Shown here piece after piece: positions 25,996 to 35,724 of a DNA stretch of 64,000 bases (positions are counted from its first letter, which is position 1; every line of letters begins with the position of its first letter). This stretch comes from an uncultured Prevotella sp. Lineage in GTDB: Bacteria; Bacteroidota; Bacteroidia; Bacteroidales; Bacteroidaceae. Position numbers and translations under genes: made by a program. The stretch spans positions 62,001 through 126,000 of the forward strand of contig URQS01000001.1 of assembly GCA_900550035.1 (NCBI GenBank). The letters run 5' to 3'. Under the pieces are notes generated by a model. That model had not been told where the DNA came from. It ran no database searches and saw only the letters and a program-made list of their open reading frames with translations.

Positions 25996-27423
25996 TTATT
26001 TCTCGAAAGCGGTCTGCTCCTTAGCCCATCCCAGTCGGTTGATGCGTCCGCGCCATGTCTTGCCGTTGCTGGCGTTTACGAGCCAGAGGCTCTTGTTCTT
26101 GTCTACAGTCAGAGCGTAGGTGCCCTTTGCTGTTATGGCGTTTGTTGCGTTTTCGTTGAAGTTGGTGGGTAGCATTACTGTGGCTGTGTCCTCGCGCCAT
26201 GTGATGCCGTTGTCCAATGACTTGTAGAATTTTGGAGCCTTGCCTTCTTCCTGTCCCATCATGTATACGCCACCGTCGTAAGCTACAGCGCTGATACCAC
26301 TGAGCAGCGGTGCTGCGTGTTTGTTGTCAGCAGATACTCCGTAGTATGCCCACGGCTGGTTCTCGCTGTTCGCAGCAGCCTCGTCAATTTTTCCCCATAT
26401 GGTGAGGTGCTTGTCGTTGGGATAAGTGGCTGCGTCGCGAGTTCCGAAAAGCATCACGCGGTCGGTCTTGGCATATCCTTCTATCTCAACGCTTGCGTAT
26501 GTTGTCTCGCCATAAGGCATGAGCGAGAGCTCATCGTCTATTTCGGCTACGGTCCATGTAGCGCCGTTGTCCTTTGATGTCATCAGTCGGCCATCGGTAG
26601 CATATCCGTACAGGCTGTAGCGGCTTGCTGCTACAAGGCGTGTCACACCGGTAGCAGTGCCCATGATGTCCCATGTCTTGCCGTCGTTGGTGCGTACGAT
26701 GTTGCCACCGTCGCTGATGTAAACGTAGTCTTCCTTGACAACAACACTCTTGTAAGCATCGGCTGCGAGCGCATGTCCGAGATTGGTTTCACACTTCGTC
26801 CATTGTGTTCCGTCATTAGAATATACGAGAGTTGCGTTGCCGTCATTACCGAGCAGCAACAGTTTTCCGTTGACAGCAGCTGTCTTTATAGCCTGCAAGT
26901 TCTTCAATTCGACACATATAGGCGTAGCATGCCATGCGAACGAGTCGGCTTGTTCCTTATGCACGTTCACATGTACTGTGTATTTCTTCACCGAAAGTCC
27001 AGAATTGCTTACTACTTGCACTTCGCGGTCTACCGAGAAGTCAAGTGAGTCGGTTGAACTGAAGTAGTCGAGCGAGTCGCTCTTTTCCTTCTTTATCACC
27101 ACCAGTCCTGCCGAACTGTTCGACACCGAGCAGAGGAGCTTTTTGGCGTCGACGCCACATGGCAGCGAGTCGGGGTTGTATATCTTACCGTTAATCTGGT
27201 CTATATAGAACTTATAGTTGCTCAGTGTCAGTTCTTTCACGACGAGACTGTCGCGAAGTCCGTCTGAAGTCTTCACAAATGTGTTCTGTTTAGCTGTCGT
27301 GACTGAGAAACTTGAGATTGCACAATCGTCGGTGTATGTGTAATCATTGTCGCTTTCAAGGCAAGATGCCATCAAAAAAACGGTCGCGAGCAGCAGTGTA
27401 AAAGCTGCGAACTTACTTTTCAT
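25996..27423 (-). CDS. DUF6242 lipoprotein with beta-propeller-like repeats
   Basis: 475 residues. Lipoprotein signal MKSKFAAFTLLLATVFLMASC with the lipid-anchored Cys at 21. Residues about 40-160 form an immunoglobulin-like region. The rest has repeated 'DGxTW' turns (DGTQWTKCE, DGKTWDIM, NGATWTV, NGITWRED), as in BNR/Asp-box propellers. The family is confined to Bacteroidetes and its role is unknown. It heads the operon running to murI; a -7 element and an upstream terminator mark the operon start. Confidence 0.82.
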   Translation of the reverse strand: MKSKFAAFTLLLATVFLMASCLESDNDYTYTDDCAISSFSVTTAKQNTFVKTSDGLRDSLVVKELTLSNYKFYIDQINGKIYNPDSLPCGVDAKKLLCSVSNSSAGLVVIKKEKSDSLDYFSSTDSLDFSVDREVQVVSNSGLSVKKYTVHVNVHKEQADSFAWHATPICVELKNLQAIKTAAVNGKLLLLGNDGNATLVYSNDGTQWTKCETNLGHALAADAYKSVVVKEDYVYISDGGNIVRTNDGKTWDIMGTATGVTRLVAASRYSLYGYATDGRLMTSKDNGATWTVAEIDDELSLMPYGETTYASVEIEGYAKTDRVMLFGTRDAATYPNDKHLTIWGKIDEAAANSENQPWAYYGVSADNKHAAPLLSGISAVAYDGGVYMMGQEEGKAPKFYKSLDNGITWREDTATVMLPTNFNENATNAITAKGTYALTVDKNKSLWLVNASNGKTWRGRINRLGWAKEQTAFEK

Positions 27424-27450
27424 TGTACTCTAACTTATTATTTTTAGCTG

Positions 27451-27458
27451 CAAAATTA
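27451..27458 (-). promoter_or_regulatory. -7 element for the envelope operon
   Basis: TAATTTTG on the minus strand, 27 bases upstream of the DUF6242 ATG. No TTTG is found at the usual distance. Confidence 0.45.
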
Positions 27459-27567
27459 ATCAGAATTCTCCAAATAGAACTTCTTTTGTCTTTATAATTA
27501 TGCTATTTATTGATTAATAGTCTTATTTTTAAGGTTGTTTAGTGTTTTTGTGGTGTTGGCATTACTC

Positions 27568-27609
27568 AAAAAAAACGGACTGCAAGCACATATAATGCTT
27601 GCAGTCCGT
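27568..27609 (-). terminator. Terminator of the M16 protease gene
   Basis: A perfect 14-bp stem (ACGGACTGCAAGCA and complement) with a 7-base loop, then eight Ts on the minus strand. Confidence 0.92.
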
Positions 27610-27646
27610 TGATATTGCGTTTTTCACGCGTTATTTGCCGTATTGT

Positions 27647-30466
27647 TTATTCTTCAGGAAGCATAGCCACTGTGATGTGGTTGCCCGACTTGTTGAATTC
27701 CTTCATGTAGTTGCAGATATCCTGCGGAGTGAGCGATTCAAGTGTCTTCAAGTAGTCGGTATACTGGTCGATGCCGAGATTGTTGTACTGGTTGATGATG
27801 CTGAGCCAGTAGCTGTTGCTCTTCTGTGCGTCAGCATGCTGCTTGATCATGTATTCCTTGCACTTAGCCAGTTTGGCAGGGTCGCATGTGTTGGCGAGGT
27901 TCTTCACTTCGTCGTTCATGATGCGCATAGCTACCTCTTTCTTCTCAGGCTTCATTGGGCAATAGGCGAAAATCTGGAACATACGATAGTTGTCCTTGCC
28001 TACTGAGCATCCGCCGTTGGCACCTACTGAGTAAGCTGCGCTTTCCTTCTCGCGAATCTTGTCCAGATATTCCATTGAAAGAATCTGTCCTGCTATGCTT
28101 GCACAAAGAGCGTTCTTTGTGTTGTACGGCATAGTGGTGTTGTGCCACATCATGTAGGCTGTCGACTTCGGTGTCTCCTGTTTGCGCTTGAAGATGTTCT
28201 CCACAACACCTGTGACAGGCTTCACCTCACGCTTGCTTGCTACAACCTTTCCGGCTGAAGGCAGAGCACCAATGTACTGGCAGATGAGCGGACGTATTGT
28301 AGCCTCATCGAAGTTGCCGATGATAGTGAATGTCCAAGCCTTGGCGTTGGCTGTACGTTCCTTTGCAATCTGAAGGATACGGTCATAGTTGATGTTCTTC
28401 AGTTTCTCAACAGTGAGCGGCTCCATACGTGCATTGTGGTTGTAGATAGTTGCATTGAGCGAGTCGCTGAGTGCTGTCTCCGGGTCGAGCGAACGGTTCT
28501 TCAGCTTTACCTCCATCTGTGTCAGGAGGTTGTCGAATGTCTTCTGGTCCTTGCTGATATTTGTGAAGTACAGGTACAGCAACTGGAACATTGTCTCTAC
28601 ATCCTTCGGTGTAGAAGCGCCCGATGCTGTTGTATACAGTTCTGAGCCGAGGCTGAGGTCAAAGTTTGCAATCTTGCCTGCCAGAGCCTTTGAAAGGTCG
28701 GTTGACGAGAATGCTCCGAGTCCGCTACCACCGATTACTGCGTCAAATACCTGCAGGTTGGTAAAGTCCTTCGGTCCGTAGAGTGTTGTGCCGCCGATGC
28801 CGCGTGCACTCATTATAACCTGATCCTTCTTGTAGTCGGTCTTCTTCAATATAACGGTAGCACCGTTTGACAGTGTCAGTGTTGTATAGCCGAACTTGTC
28901 GCTCTTCTTCTCGCTCTTTATCTTGCCTGCCTTAGGCATAGTGGCGATGAGCGGTTCGTTCTTCACGTTGTCTACATAAGCAGTGATTTCTGATGAACGT
29001 GCTTCCTTGATAGCGCCAAGAAGCTGTGCCTCGGTAGGATAAACGTTGCCCTCTGCTTCGTTGCAGAACGAGATGATTACGGTGTTGCTGTCGTTCTCGG
29101 GCAGCATCTCTTTCATCATCTGGTTGATGATGCCAACAGGAATAGCATTTACAAGCTGCTTCATTACCGGATAGGTGTACTCGATTGACGGCATAGGCTC
29201 GTTAGAGAGGAAGTTGCCGAGAATCGGAGTATACAGTGCAGCGTTGGTGCGCTTGTCCTTGGCGCTGTAGGCACGGTCGAGCTGGCTGAGATAATTCTCC
29301 TTGAAGCGGGCCAACTCAGTATCGGTGAATCCGAACTTAGCGGCGCGCAATGCTTCAGTGTAAGCAGCCTTGAGGCTCACAGCCATATCCTTCAGTTCCT
29401 TAGGTGCTACAGATATGCTGAAAGCGTCCTTTGTCTTTGCGAAGATATACTGTCCGTCGTCGGCGCTGGCTGATACGTATGGGCAGCTGGCATCGAGTCC
29501 CTTCTCATACATACGGTAGTTGAGCAGGCTTACGGCAGCGCTCTTGGCGTAGTCGTAGACGATGTAGTCCATGTAGTTCTTCAGCGAGTCAGGGTAGACG
29601 TCGTGCTTAACCATGTACTGCACCATGCTTGTAGGCTGCTCCTTATCCTTGTCGATGATAACGATAGGCTCAGCGTTGTCAGGCACCTGTTCTGCTACGA
29701 TAGGAGCCTGGTTGGCTGGATTCTTGAACGAGCCGAAGAGTTCCTTGATTTTCTTCTCGGTGTAGTCAACATCAACGTTACCAACTACGATGATGGCCTG
29801 GTTGTTGGGATGATACCACTTCTCATAGTAGTTGCGCAGTTCCTTCGGCTTGAAGTTGTCGATTACCGACATGAGTCCGATAGGATAGCGTACGCCATAC
29901 TTTGAGCCCGGGTATAGCTTAGGCAGGTTGCGCTCAAACATACGGCTTGAGGCACTGGTGCGCAGACGCCACTCCTCGTGGATAACGCCACGCTCCTCAT
30001 CAATTTCCTTGGGGTCGAGCAGCAGAGCGTTCGACCAATCGCTCAGTATGAGCAGACATGAGTCGAGAGCCGACTGGCGTGCAGTAGGGACGTTAGAGAT
30101 ATTGTATACGGTCTGGTCGATAGAAGTATAAGCATTTAGGTCGCCTCCGAACTTCACACCGATGCTCTCGCAGTAGCGAATAACTTCGTTGCCCGGGAAG
30201 TGCTTTGTACCATTAAAGCACATGTGCTCAAGGAAGTGTGCCAATCCGCGCTGGCTCTCTTCTTCCTGAATAGAGCCCACTTTCTGTGCAATGTAGAAGT
30301 CGGCTCGGTTCTCAGGCCAGTTGTTGTGACGGATGTAGTAGGTCAGTCCGTTATCCAATTTTCCTACGCGTACGTCAGGGTCATTGGGTATCGGTGACAT
30401 CTGTTGTGCCTGGGCAAGTCCTGCAAACACGGCAAGGACGGCTACCAATAGTTTTCTGAGTTTCAT
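27647..30466 (-). CDS. M16-family zinc metallopeptidase (two-domain)
   Basis: 939 residues. The signal peptide is MKLRKLLVAVLAVFAGLAQA. The inverted zinc motif HFLEH is at 77-81 within GLAHFLEHMCFNGTKHFPGN. The length covers two M16 units; the second lacks the motif, as in pitrilysin-like enzymes. It probably degrades peptides in the periplasm. In Bacteroidales such proteases are common and their substrates are not established. It is a single-gene unit with its own terminator. Confidence 0.93.
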   Translation of the reverse strand: MKLRKLLVAVLAVFAGLAQAQQMSPIPNDPDVRVGKLDNGLTYYIRHNNWPENRADFYIAQKVGSIQEEESQRGLAHFLEHMCFNGTKHFPGNEVIRYCESIGVKFGGDLNAYTSIDQTVYNISNVPTARQSALDSCLLILSDWSNALLLDPKEIDEERGVIHEEWRLRTSASSRMFERNLPKLYPGSKYGVRYPIGLMSVIDNFKPKELRNYYEKWYHPNNQAIIVVGNVDVDYTEKKIKELFGSFKNPANQAPIVAEQVPDNAEPIVIIDKDKEQPTSMVQYMVKHDVYPDSLKNYMDYIVYDYAKSAAVSLLNYRMYEKGLDASCPYVSASADDGQYIFAKTKDAFSISVAPKELKDMAVSLKAAYTEALRAAKFGFTDTELARFKENYLSQLDRAYSAKDKRTNAALYTPILGNFLSNEPMPSIEYTYPVMKQLVNAIPVGIINQMMKEMLPENDSNTVIISFCNEAEGNVYPTEAQLLGAIKEARSSEITAYVDNVKNEPLIATMPKAGKIKSEKKSDKFGYTTLTLSNGATVILKKTDYKKDQVIMSARGIGGTTLYGPKDFTNLQVFDAVIGGSGLGAFSSTDLSKALAGKIANFDLSLGSELYTTASGASTPKDVETMFQLLYLYFTNISKDQKTFDNLLTQMEVKLKNRSLDPETALSDSLNATIYNHNARMEPLTVEKLKNINYDRILQIAKERTANAKAWTFTIIGNFDEATIRPLICQYIGALPSAGKVVASKREVKPVTGVVENIFKRKQETPKSTAYMMWHNTTMPYNTKNALCASIAGQILSMEYLDKIREKESAAYSVGANGGCSVGKDNYRMFQIFAYCPMKPEKKEVAMRIMNDEVKNLANTCDPAKLAKCKEYMIKQHADAQKSNSYWLSIINQYNNLGIDQYTDYLKTLESLTPQDICNYMKEFNKSGNHITVAMLPEE

Positions 30467-30525
30467 GAAATATAATTTAAATTTATTTTTAGTTCGATTA
30501 AGTGTCTATACATTAAGCGGACGTG

Positions 30526-30533
30526 CAAAAGTA
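30526..30533 (-). promoter_or_regulatory. -7 element of the M16 protease promoter
   Basis: TACTTTTG on the minus strand. A CTTG lies about 18 bases upstream in place of TTTG. Confidence 0.45.
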
Positions 30534-30587
30534 ACACATTACTTTCATATACAAGAATTAAGGCGTTGAAAAACTACGTTTCTTAGT

Positions 30588-31517
30588 TTATATTAATTGT
30601 TTGTCAGTGTTTTCTTTTATGTTTCGGGGGTGGTGTGTCAGTATTTCCTTGCGCAGAGTGGTAATGTCTATATGGGTGTAGATTTGGGTTGTCTTTATGT
30701 TCTCGTGTCCCAGCATTTCCTGTATGGCACGCAAGTCGGCACCGCCCTTGAGCAGTTCGGTGGCAAACGAGTGTCGCAGCGTATGTGGAGACACTGTCTT
30801 TGTGATGCCTGCTTCCTCGGCAGTGCGCTTTATCATTATCAGTATCATGGTGCGTGTGAGGTGGGCACCGCGTCGGTTCAGGAACACATAGTCCTGTTCG
30901 CCGGGCTTTATCTTCATCAGGTTGCGGTCGTACAGCCACAATTGTATTTCGTGCAGTGCGCTGTCTGATATTGGTACCAGTCTCTCCTTGTCGCCCTTGC
31001 CTATGATGCGTAGGAATTTCTCGCGTTCAAATATGTCGTTGAATTTCAAGTTGACGAGTTCCGACACTCGTAGTCCGCACGAGAATAGTACTTCAATGAT
31101 AGCCCTGTTGCGCTGTCCTTCCCATTTCGACAGGTCGATGGCTGCCTCCATGCGGTCTATTTCTTCAGTCGACAGCACCTCAGGCAGATGTTCGCCAACG
31201 GTGGGTGCTTCGAGCAGTTCTGAGGGGTCGTCCTTCAGTATTCCGCTTATGACGAGATACTTGAAGAACGACCTCACTCCACAAAGTATTCTTGCTTGCG
31301 ACGACGAAGCGATGCCGAACTCGTATATCACGGCAGCGAAGTTCTCAAGATTGTCGAGTTTCACGTCCTCCACCTTCAGGTTTTCGTTGCGCAGATAGTT
31401 CAGCAGATAGTCGATGTCGTGAGTATATGCCTCTATCGTGTTGTCGGAGTATCCGCGTTCGAGTCTGAGATAGCGCACATATCGCCGTCTCAGCACGCTA
31501 AGGTCGTCGTTTTGCAT
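30588..31517 (-). CDS. xerD: Tyrosine recombinase XerD
   Basis: 309 residues from ATG 31517 (MQNDDLSVLRRRY); the upstream in-frame start at 31541 is TTG. The N-terminal SAM-like DNA-binding domain is about 8-95. The catalytic set is complete: Arg150 (SCGLRVSEL), Lys174, His245 and Arg248 (HTLRH), His271 (LGHENI), Tyr280 (TQIYTH). It resolves chromosome dimers at dif with XerC. It overlaps the end of the DUF4923 gene by 20 bp. The length and location suggest the housekeeping enzyme rather than a mobile-element integrase. Confidence 0.93.
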   Translation of the reverse strand: MQNDDLSVLRRRYVRYLRLERGYSDNTIEAYTHDIDYLLNYLRNENLKVEDVKLDNLENFAAVIYEFGIASSSQARILCGVRSFFKYLVISGILKDDPSELLEAPTVGEHLPEVLSTEEIDRMEAAIDLSKWEGQRNRAIIEVLFSCGLRVSELVNLKFNDIFEREKFLRIIGKGDKERLVPISDSALHEIQLWLYDRNLMKIKPGEQDYVFLNRRGAHLTRTMILIMIKRTAEEAGITKTVSPHTLRHSFATELLKGGADLRAIQEMLGHENIKTTQIYTHIDITTLRKEILTHHPRNIKENTDKQLI

Positions 31518-32112
31518 TGTCAGTATTATTTTTGAGTTCAAATCCCAGACGCATACCGTCGTAATTCTTTATAATCGAGTTGATTATAGCTGCGCTTGTG
31601 CTGAGTCCGGCAGTAGAGTTGCTGATGGTCTTCAGCACCGTCATGAGCTTGTCAGAATTGAATGTAAGGGTCATTGTCGAGCCTTGTGTAGACACGTAGG
31701 CGGTGTACGCCTTGCCATAGGTGGGAGTGAATGTGATGGTTTTGTTCTTCTTGTTGAAGACGTATTTGCCCTTGGTTTCGCGCTTCTTTATCTTTGATGT
31801 GTAGTTGCCTTTGCCATCGAATGTGTAGACGATGCCGTTGACGCCCATCTTCTTGAGTATCGGCGCCACCTTGTTCTCCATCTTTGTGGCAATGGCGCTG
31901 CCTCCTGCCTGAGCCAGCACGCTGCTGCTCTCAAACTCGCAAGCCGGTGCGGAATACTTCCATGTGCCCTTGATTGACGACTCGCTTGTCATCTTGTCGC
32001 CCACTACACTACCTACTACACCCTTAAGGATGTCGCCAATGCTCTGAGCCTTTACGCTTGATGCGAACAGGCACATAAGTACCATTACTAATACAATCTT
32101 AAAATTCTTCAT
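31498..32112 (-). CDS. DUF4923 lipocalin-like secreted protein
   Basis: 204 residues from ATG 32112; ATG 32118 is also possible. The signal peptide is MKNFKIVLVMVLMCLFASSVKA. The mature part contains IKGTWKYSAPACEF, FDGKGNYTSKIKKRETKGKY and TMTLTFNSDKLM, matching the DUF4923 pattern of a small beta-barrel. The family is found in Bacteroidales; function unknown. It overlaps xerD, so expression may be linked. Confidence 0.8.
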   Translation of the reverse strand: MKNFKIVLVMVLMCLFASSVKAQSIGDILKGVVGSVVGDKMTSESSIKGTWKYSAPACEFESSSVLAQAGGSAIATKMENKVAPILKKMGVNGIVYTFDGKGNYTSKIKKRETKGKYVFNKKNKTITFTPTYGKAYTAYVSTQGSTMTLTFNSDKLMTVLKTISNSTAGLSTSAAIINSIIKNYDGMRLGFELKNNTDNAKRRP

Positions 32113-32196
32113 TACCATAAAAACTATATTTTTTTAAATTCTTAATTCTAATTTGCAAACGCTGCCGAGAATAATTCAAAATTGCCGCAGGCAACC

Positions 32197-32224
32197 AATT
32201 CCTAATTCCTAATTCCTAACTCCT
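32197..32224 (+). repeat. Four AATTCCT heptamers
   Basis: Units AATTCCT x3 and AACTCCT between the MscS-family gene and the DUF4923 gene, reaching the MscS stop codon. Preceded by GCCGAGAATAATTCAAAA, as near 21212. Confidence 0.7.
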
Positions 32225-34778
32225 AATTTATAATATGTATGTCGCGCTGTGGGAAAGGAATCTCTATATGATGCTCGTTGAGCGTGTTGTATATAGCTTC
32301 CTTCACCTGTCCGGTCATGCCAAACTTCTCCTCTACGAGCACCCAGTAGGTCACGAACAGATTGACAGAGTTGTCGCCGAACTCGTCGAACACAACGCTT
32401 ACGGGCTTCTTCAGATCTATCACGTCGCGTCCGTCGGCACTCTTGCGGGCCTGCGTCTTGACTGCGGCGACGAGCATCCGGCGTACTTCTTCTACATTAG
32501 AGCCATAGGCTACGCCCACCGGCACCTTCACCATCTCGTACGAGTGGTTCTTAGTGATGTTCTTGAAGTTCTTGCTGAAGAGCGAACTGTTGAGGAAGGC
32601 AATGACGCATCCGTCGGCTGTAAGCACCTGTGTGCTCTGATAGGTGATGCTGTCCACCTTGCCACGTATGCCGTCACACTCTATGAAGTCGCCCACACGC
32701 ACACGTCCAGTCATAAGCGATATGCCGTAGAAGAAGTTCTCGAGCAAGTCCTTCATGGCGAAGCCGACACCAGTAGCCAATCCTGCCGATATCACGGAGA
32801 TGGCTGTCGAGGGTATCTTGAGCATCTTGATGGCTATGATGGCATAGAGTCCCCAGCAGCAGATGGCTATGATGTTGTTGGCGAGCGTGAAGTTGGGCTT
32901 GCCGTTGACTACTATCTTAGAGCGGTGATACTTATGATAGAGCGACTTGATGAGATAGTTGAGATAGCGGAAGACGAAGAACTGTGAGCCCACCATCACC
33001 AGCTTCAGTATCGACAGCTGCACCACGCCGGTGACATTGAGGAAGTCGAACTGGAATATCTTCCACACCGTGTCGGTCAGGTCGAACACGTTGGCAGCCC
33101 ACCATATCGACAGTAGCACCGAGAACACGCTCAGCACAGGCACCAGTGCCATGTATATGAAGTCGTAGAACCACGTCACGTTGATGTGCGCGCCGTGACT
33201 TACGGTGATGACACTGAGCAGCGAGCCCTTGCGCGCCTTCTCGGCTTCCTTCTCGGAGTGGATGCGGTGGCTGAGCCATCGGCGCTCGTACACTCCGAGC
33301 ATGTCGTATACGCAGGTGATGGTCTGTATGCAGCTGAGCTGGAACATCCACCATATCAGCACCTGCACCGACAGCAGCACGTAGCCATACAATGCCGATG
33401 CCGTAGAGAATGTCATCATGAGCAGCGATATCCATGTATAGAATATGTCGGAGCGCGGTATGTTGTCGTTGTGGCGCGTTATGACGTTCCACTGCCACAG
33501 TGTGAACACGAGCAGTATAGGGGGGAAGATGAGCGCCACAAGATTGTTCGGAATGAACACTATACGGAACGTTATGACGATGAACGACATGAGCATAATG
33601 GGCGTATATATGCGGAAACCGCTCTTTATCTGAGTGCCCGTGAGGCGCACAAGCAGCGAAAAGAAGATGGCACACAGCAGCCATGCGTACTCTATGAGCA
33701 GCTTCGAAGCCATGAGGAAGAAGTTGTGATACATGAACGAGCGTGCCACCATCACCGACACGGCGAAGATGAACATAGCTACGAACAGTATGAGGCACAC
33801 CTTCTTCTTCATGAAGTTGTCGGTACGGAAGCGTCGCGGCACGAGCCAGCGCACGAGCACGTTGCTCAGCAGGGCAGCCATGATGATGTAGAAGAGTACG
33901 AACAAGCTCAGACCCATCACTATCGGTCCGCGCCACTGCGAATACACCTGACGTTCAGTGCCGTTGGCAGTTTTCACCTTCTCGGTGTTGTACTTTTCGC
34001 TCACATCCGCCTTGGCGTTATGGTAGGACATAGGCATCGAGCCGATTATCTCGAAATAGTTCTGGTCGCCATTGACAAATATGTTGTGCTGTATCTCGTT
34101 GTAGCGCTGCATGGCATAGTCGTTCACTTTCTTAAGGCGTTGCGATATGCGCTGGTAGTGCTCGTTGTCCTTCTGCACCGAGGCACGCACGTTGGTGAGG
34201 TTGCGGCACAGGGCTGTTGCGTAGGCAAGGCACGCCTTGCGGTCGGCCTGACCCGCCTCGTCGAGCATGAAGGGCAGCTGTCGCTGCTTGCCGTTCTTGT
34301 CGAGTATGTACTTCGGACCCTTAGCCTTGCCGTTCTTGATGTCCTGCTGCATCTTGAGCGACGGCGGAATGTTGCCGAGCGTTTCCATAAGATACTTATA
34401 GCGTGTTATCTCGGCATCCATACGCTTCATGATGCGGTCGTAGGGCATGCGTCGCTTGCTGAACTCGCGATACAGTTCGGTGGCTTCATGGCATGCGTAT
34501 GTCATGTCGAATGTGAAGTCCTGCTTCTGCGAGTAGAGCATCAGGGCTATCTGGTCGCTTCGCTGCATGAGCGACACCATCTGCTTGTGCTGCTGCTGGT
34601 TGTATGCGGCATAGCGCGCCATGTTCTGGCGTTGTTCGCCGAACGATGTCTCCAGTTCGGCACGAAGCACTGAGAGTGTCGACTTCAGGTTTTTCTCCTT
34701 CAGCACGGCACCTGCGTTTATTGTCACGCATAGCATGATGATAAGACACAGCACGCGCCTTATAGTTTTTGTCGTCAT
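32223..34778 (-). CDS. Large MscS-family mechanosensitive channel
   Basis: 851 residues. A signal peptide (about 1-25) and a helical, charged periplasmic domain (about 30-265) precede roughly eight to ten membrane segments (280-620). The MscS pore and beta domain follow (AISVISAGLATGVGFAMKDLLENFFYGISLM, FIECDGIRGKVDSI) and the protein ends in the MscS C-terminal domain. It opens on membrane stretch to release solutes during hypo-osmotic shock. The architecture is closer to MscK/MscM-type large channels than to small MscS. A -7 element lies upstream. Confidence 0.92.
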   Translation of the reverse strand: MTTKTIRRVLCLIIMLCVTINAGAVLKEKNLKSTLSVLRAELETSFGEQRQNMARYAAYNQQQHKQMVSLMQRSDQIALMLYSQKQDFTFDMTYACHEATELYREFSKRRMPYDRIMKRMDAEITRYKYLMETLGNIPPSLKMQQDIKNGKAKGPKYILDKNGKQRQLPFMLDEAGQADRKACLAYATALCRNLTNVRASVQKDNEHYQRISQRLKKVNDYAMQRYNEIQHNIFVNGDQNYFEIIGSMPMSYHNAKADVSEKYNTEKVKTANGTERQVYSQWRGPIVMGLSLFVLFYIIMAALLSNVLVRWLVPRRFRTDNFMKKKVCLILFVAMFIFAVSVMVARSFMYHNFFLMASKLLIEYAWLLCAIFFSLLVRLTGTQIKSGFRIYTPIMLMSFIVITFRIVFIPNNLVALIFPPILLVFTLWQWNVITRHNDNIPRSDIFYTWISLLMMTFSTASALYGYVLLSVQVLIWWMFQLSCIQTITCVYDMLGVYERRWLSHRIHSEKEAEKARKGSLLSVITVSHGAHINVTWFYDFIYMALVPVLSVFSVLLSIWWAANVFDLTDTVWKIFQFDFLNVTGVVQLSILKLVMVGSQFFVFRYLNYLIKSLYHKYHRSKIVVNGKPNFTLANNIIAICCWGLYAIIAIKMLKIPSTAISVISAGLATGVGFAMKDLLENFFYGISLMTGRVRVGDFIECDGIRGKVDSITYQSTQVLTADGCVIAFLNSSLFSKNFKNITKNHSYEMVKVPVGVAYGSNVEEVRRMLVAAVKTQARKSADGRDVIDLKKPVSVVFDEFGDNSVNLFVTYWVLVEEKFGMTGQVKEAIYNTLNEHHIEIPFPQRDIHIIN

Positions 34779-34835
34779 ATAATAATTGCTTGTTTTTCTT
34801 ACCTTTTACGTTGTAGGGAGTGTTGCTCGAACATG

Positions 34836-34843
34836 CAAATTTA
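34836..34843 (-). promoter_or_regulatory. -7 element of the MscS-family gene
   Basis: TAAATTTG on the minus strand, 58 bases upstream of the ATG, directly after the terminator of the preceding gene. Confidence 0.4.
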
Positions 34844-34856
34844 TAGTATTTTTCTC

Positions 34857-34944
34857 AAAAAAAAGGCCTGCTTGACATATTTTTAACCGTGTAGTCAGTC
34901 AACGACGGTTTAAAATATGTCAGCAGGTCTTTTTGTTCAATTAA
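34857..34944 (-). terminator. Long hairpin terminator of the HU-related gene
   Basis: Arms of about 25 bases (34865-34890 and 34915-34939) pair across GACATATTTT/AAAATATGTC and ACCGT/ACGGT, with CCTGC/GCAGG at the base and T runs on both sides. The stem is unusually long for a simple terminator. Confidence 0.8.
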
Positions 34945-34976
34945 TATTTATGTCGTATGGATATGTGTGTTGAGGC

Positions 34977-35444
34977 TTACTTGCCATCAACCACTGCTTC
35001 GTCCTCATTCTGGGTTTGCTGTTCCTTGCCCTTTAGGCTTTCGTAGCTGTCAGCCTCCTTCACCTTCAGTCCGGCAAGAAGAGCCTTGACGTGGTTGCCG
35101 TTAGCATCGATAGTGGTCTCGGGCATGAAAAGCACACGCGAACCAATTATATCCGAAGTGCTGAACTCCTTGGCGTTGGTGGCACCCTTTGAGCGTAGAG
35201 CCACCTTAAACGAACCGATACCGTCAATCTTCACCTTGTTGCCACGCTGCAACTCCTGACGTATCACCTCCGAAAGTTCGGTCAGCACGGCCACGATATC
35301 CGACTTCTTTACGGTACTGTTGTTCTGCATCACCTCTGCGAGTTCCTTGATGCTTACGGTCTCACGATAAGTAGCGCGAGCATAGTACTTTCCGTTAGTT
35401 GCACCCTTACGATTGCTCTGATAGATCTTGAAATTTACTGCCAT
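34977..35444 (-). CDS. HU-related DNA-binding protein with C-terminal extension
   Basis: 155 residues. The core (about 30-125) follows the IHF/HU fold: VSIKELAEVMQNNSTVKKSDI, RQELQRGNKVKIDGIGSFKV, then SRVLFMPE at the arm. The N-terminus (FKIYQSNRKG) and the acidic Gln/Glu tail are typical of the Bacteroidales 'HU-related' family, which often varies in copy number per genome. Its DNA target is unknown. The gene has its own -7 element and a long hairpin terminator. Confidence 0.9.
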   Translation of the reverse strand: MAVNFKIYQSNRKGATNGKYYARATYRETVSIKELAEVMQNNSTVKKSDIVAVLTELSEVIRQELQRGNKVKIDGIGSFKVALRSKGATNAKEFSTSDIIGSRVLFMPETTIDANGNHVKALLAGLKVKEADSYESLKGKEQQTQNEDEAVVDGK

Positions 35445-35460
35445 AATTCTGATTTTTTAA

Positions 35461-35516
35461 TGTTAAGTGTTAAATGTTAAGTGTTAAATGTTAAGTGTTA
35501 AATGTTAAGTGTTAAG
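35461..35516 (+). repeat. Eight TGTTAAR heptamers upstream of the HU-related gene
   Basis: Eight consecutive units alternating TGTTAAG and TGTTAAA, starting 17 bp from the ATG, so they lie in the mRNA leader. 35445-35724 otherwise holds only the promoter. Confidence 0.85.
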
Positions 35517-35665
35517 TGTTTGTGTTTTGAATGTTAAGTGTTTAATTGTTTGTGTTTTTCTTGGTAGAGCATAGTTGGGCGGACTTGGTCGACATGGGTC
35601 CGGCGGATGCATCCATTTGTTCTGCTCTGCGTTTCATCAGCAAACTGTGTTTCTGATTACGTTTG

Positions 35666-35673
35666 CAAAGGTA
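35666..35673 (-). promoter_or_regulatory. -7 element of the HU-related gene
   Basis: TACCTTTG on the minus strand. It predicts a leader of about 215 bases containing the heptamer array. Confidence 0.4.
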
Positions 35674-35724
35674 TAATCTGGCGCAAGCGATGTCAAGTGT
35701 TTGGCAGTTTTTTTTTAAAAAGTT

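Noticed and set aside
30588..31517. Integrase of an integrated element
   Set aside because: Length and catalytic pattern fit housekeeping XerD, and no attachment-site duplication or mobile genes flank it.
33186..34673. 495-codon open frame on the plus strand
   Set aside because: It lies wholly antisense to the MscS-family gene, whose membrane and pore motifs are clear. The translation is rich in His/Tyr/Arg with no domain, as expected from the complement of biased codons.
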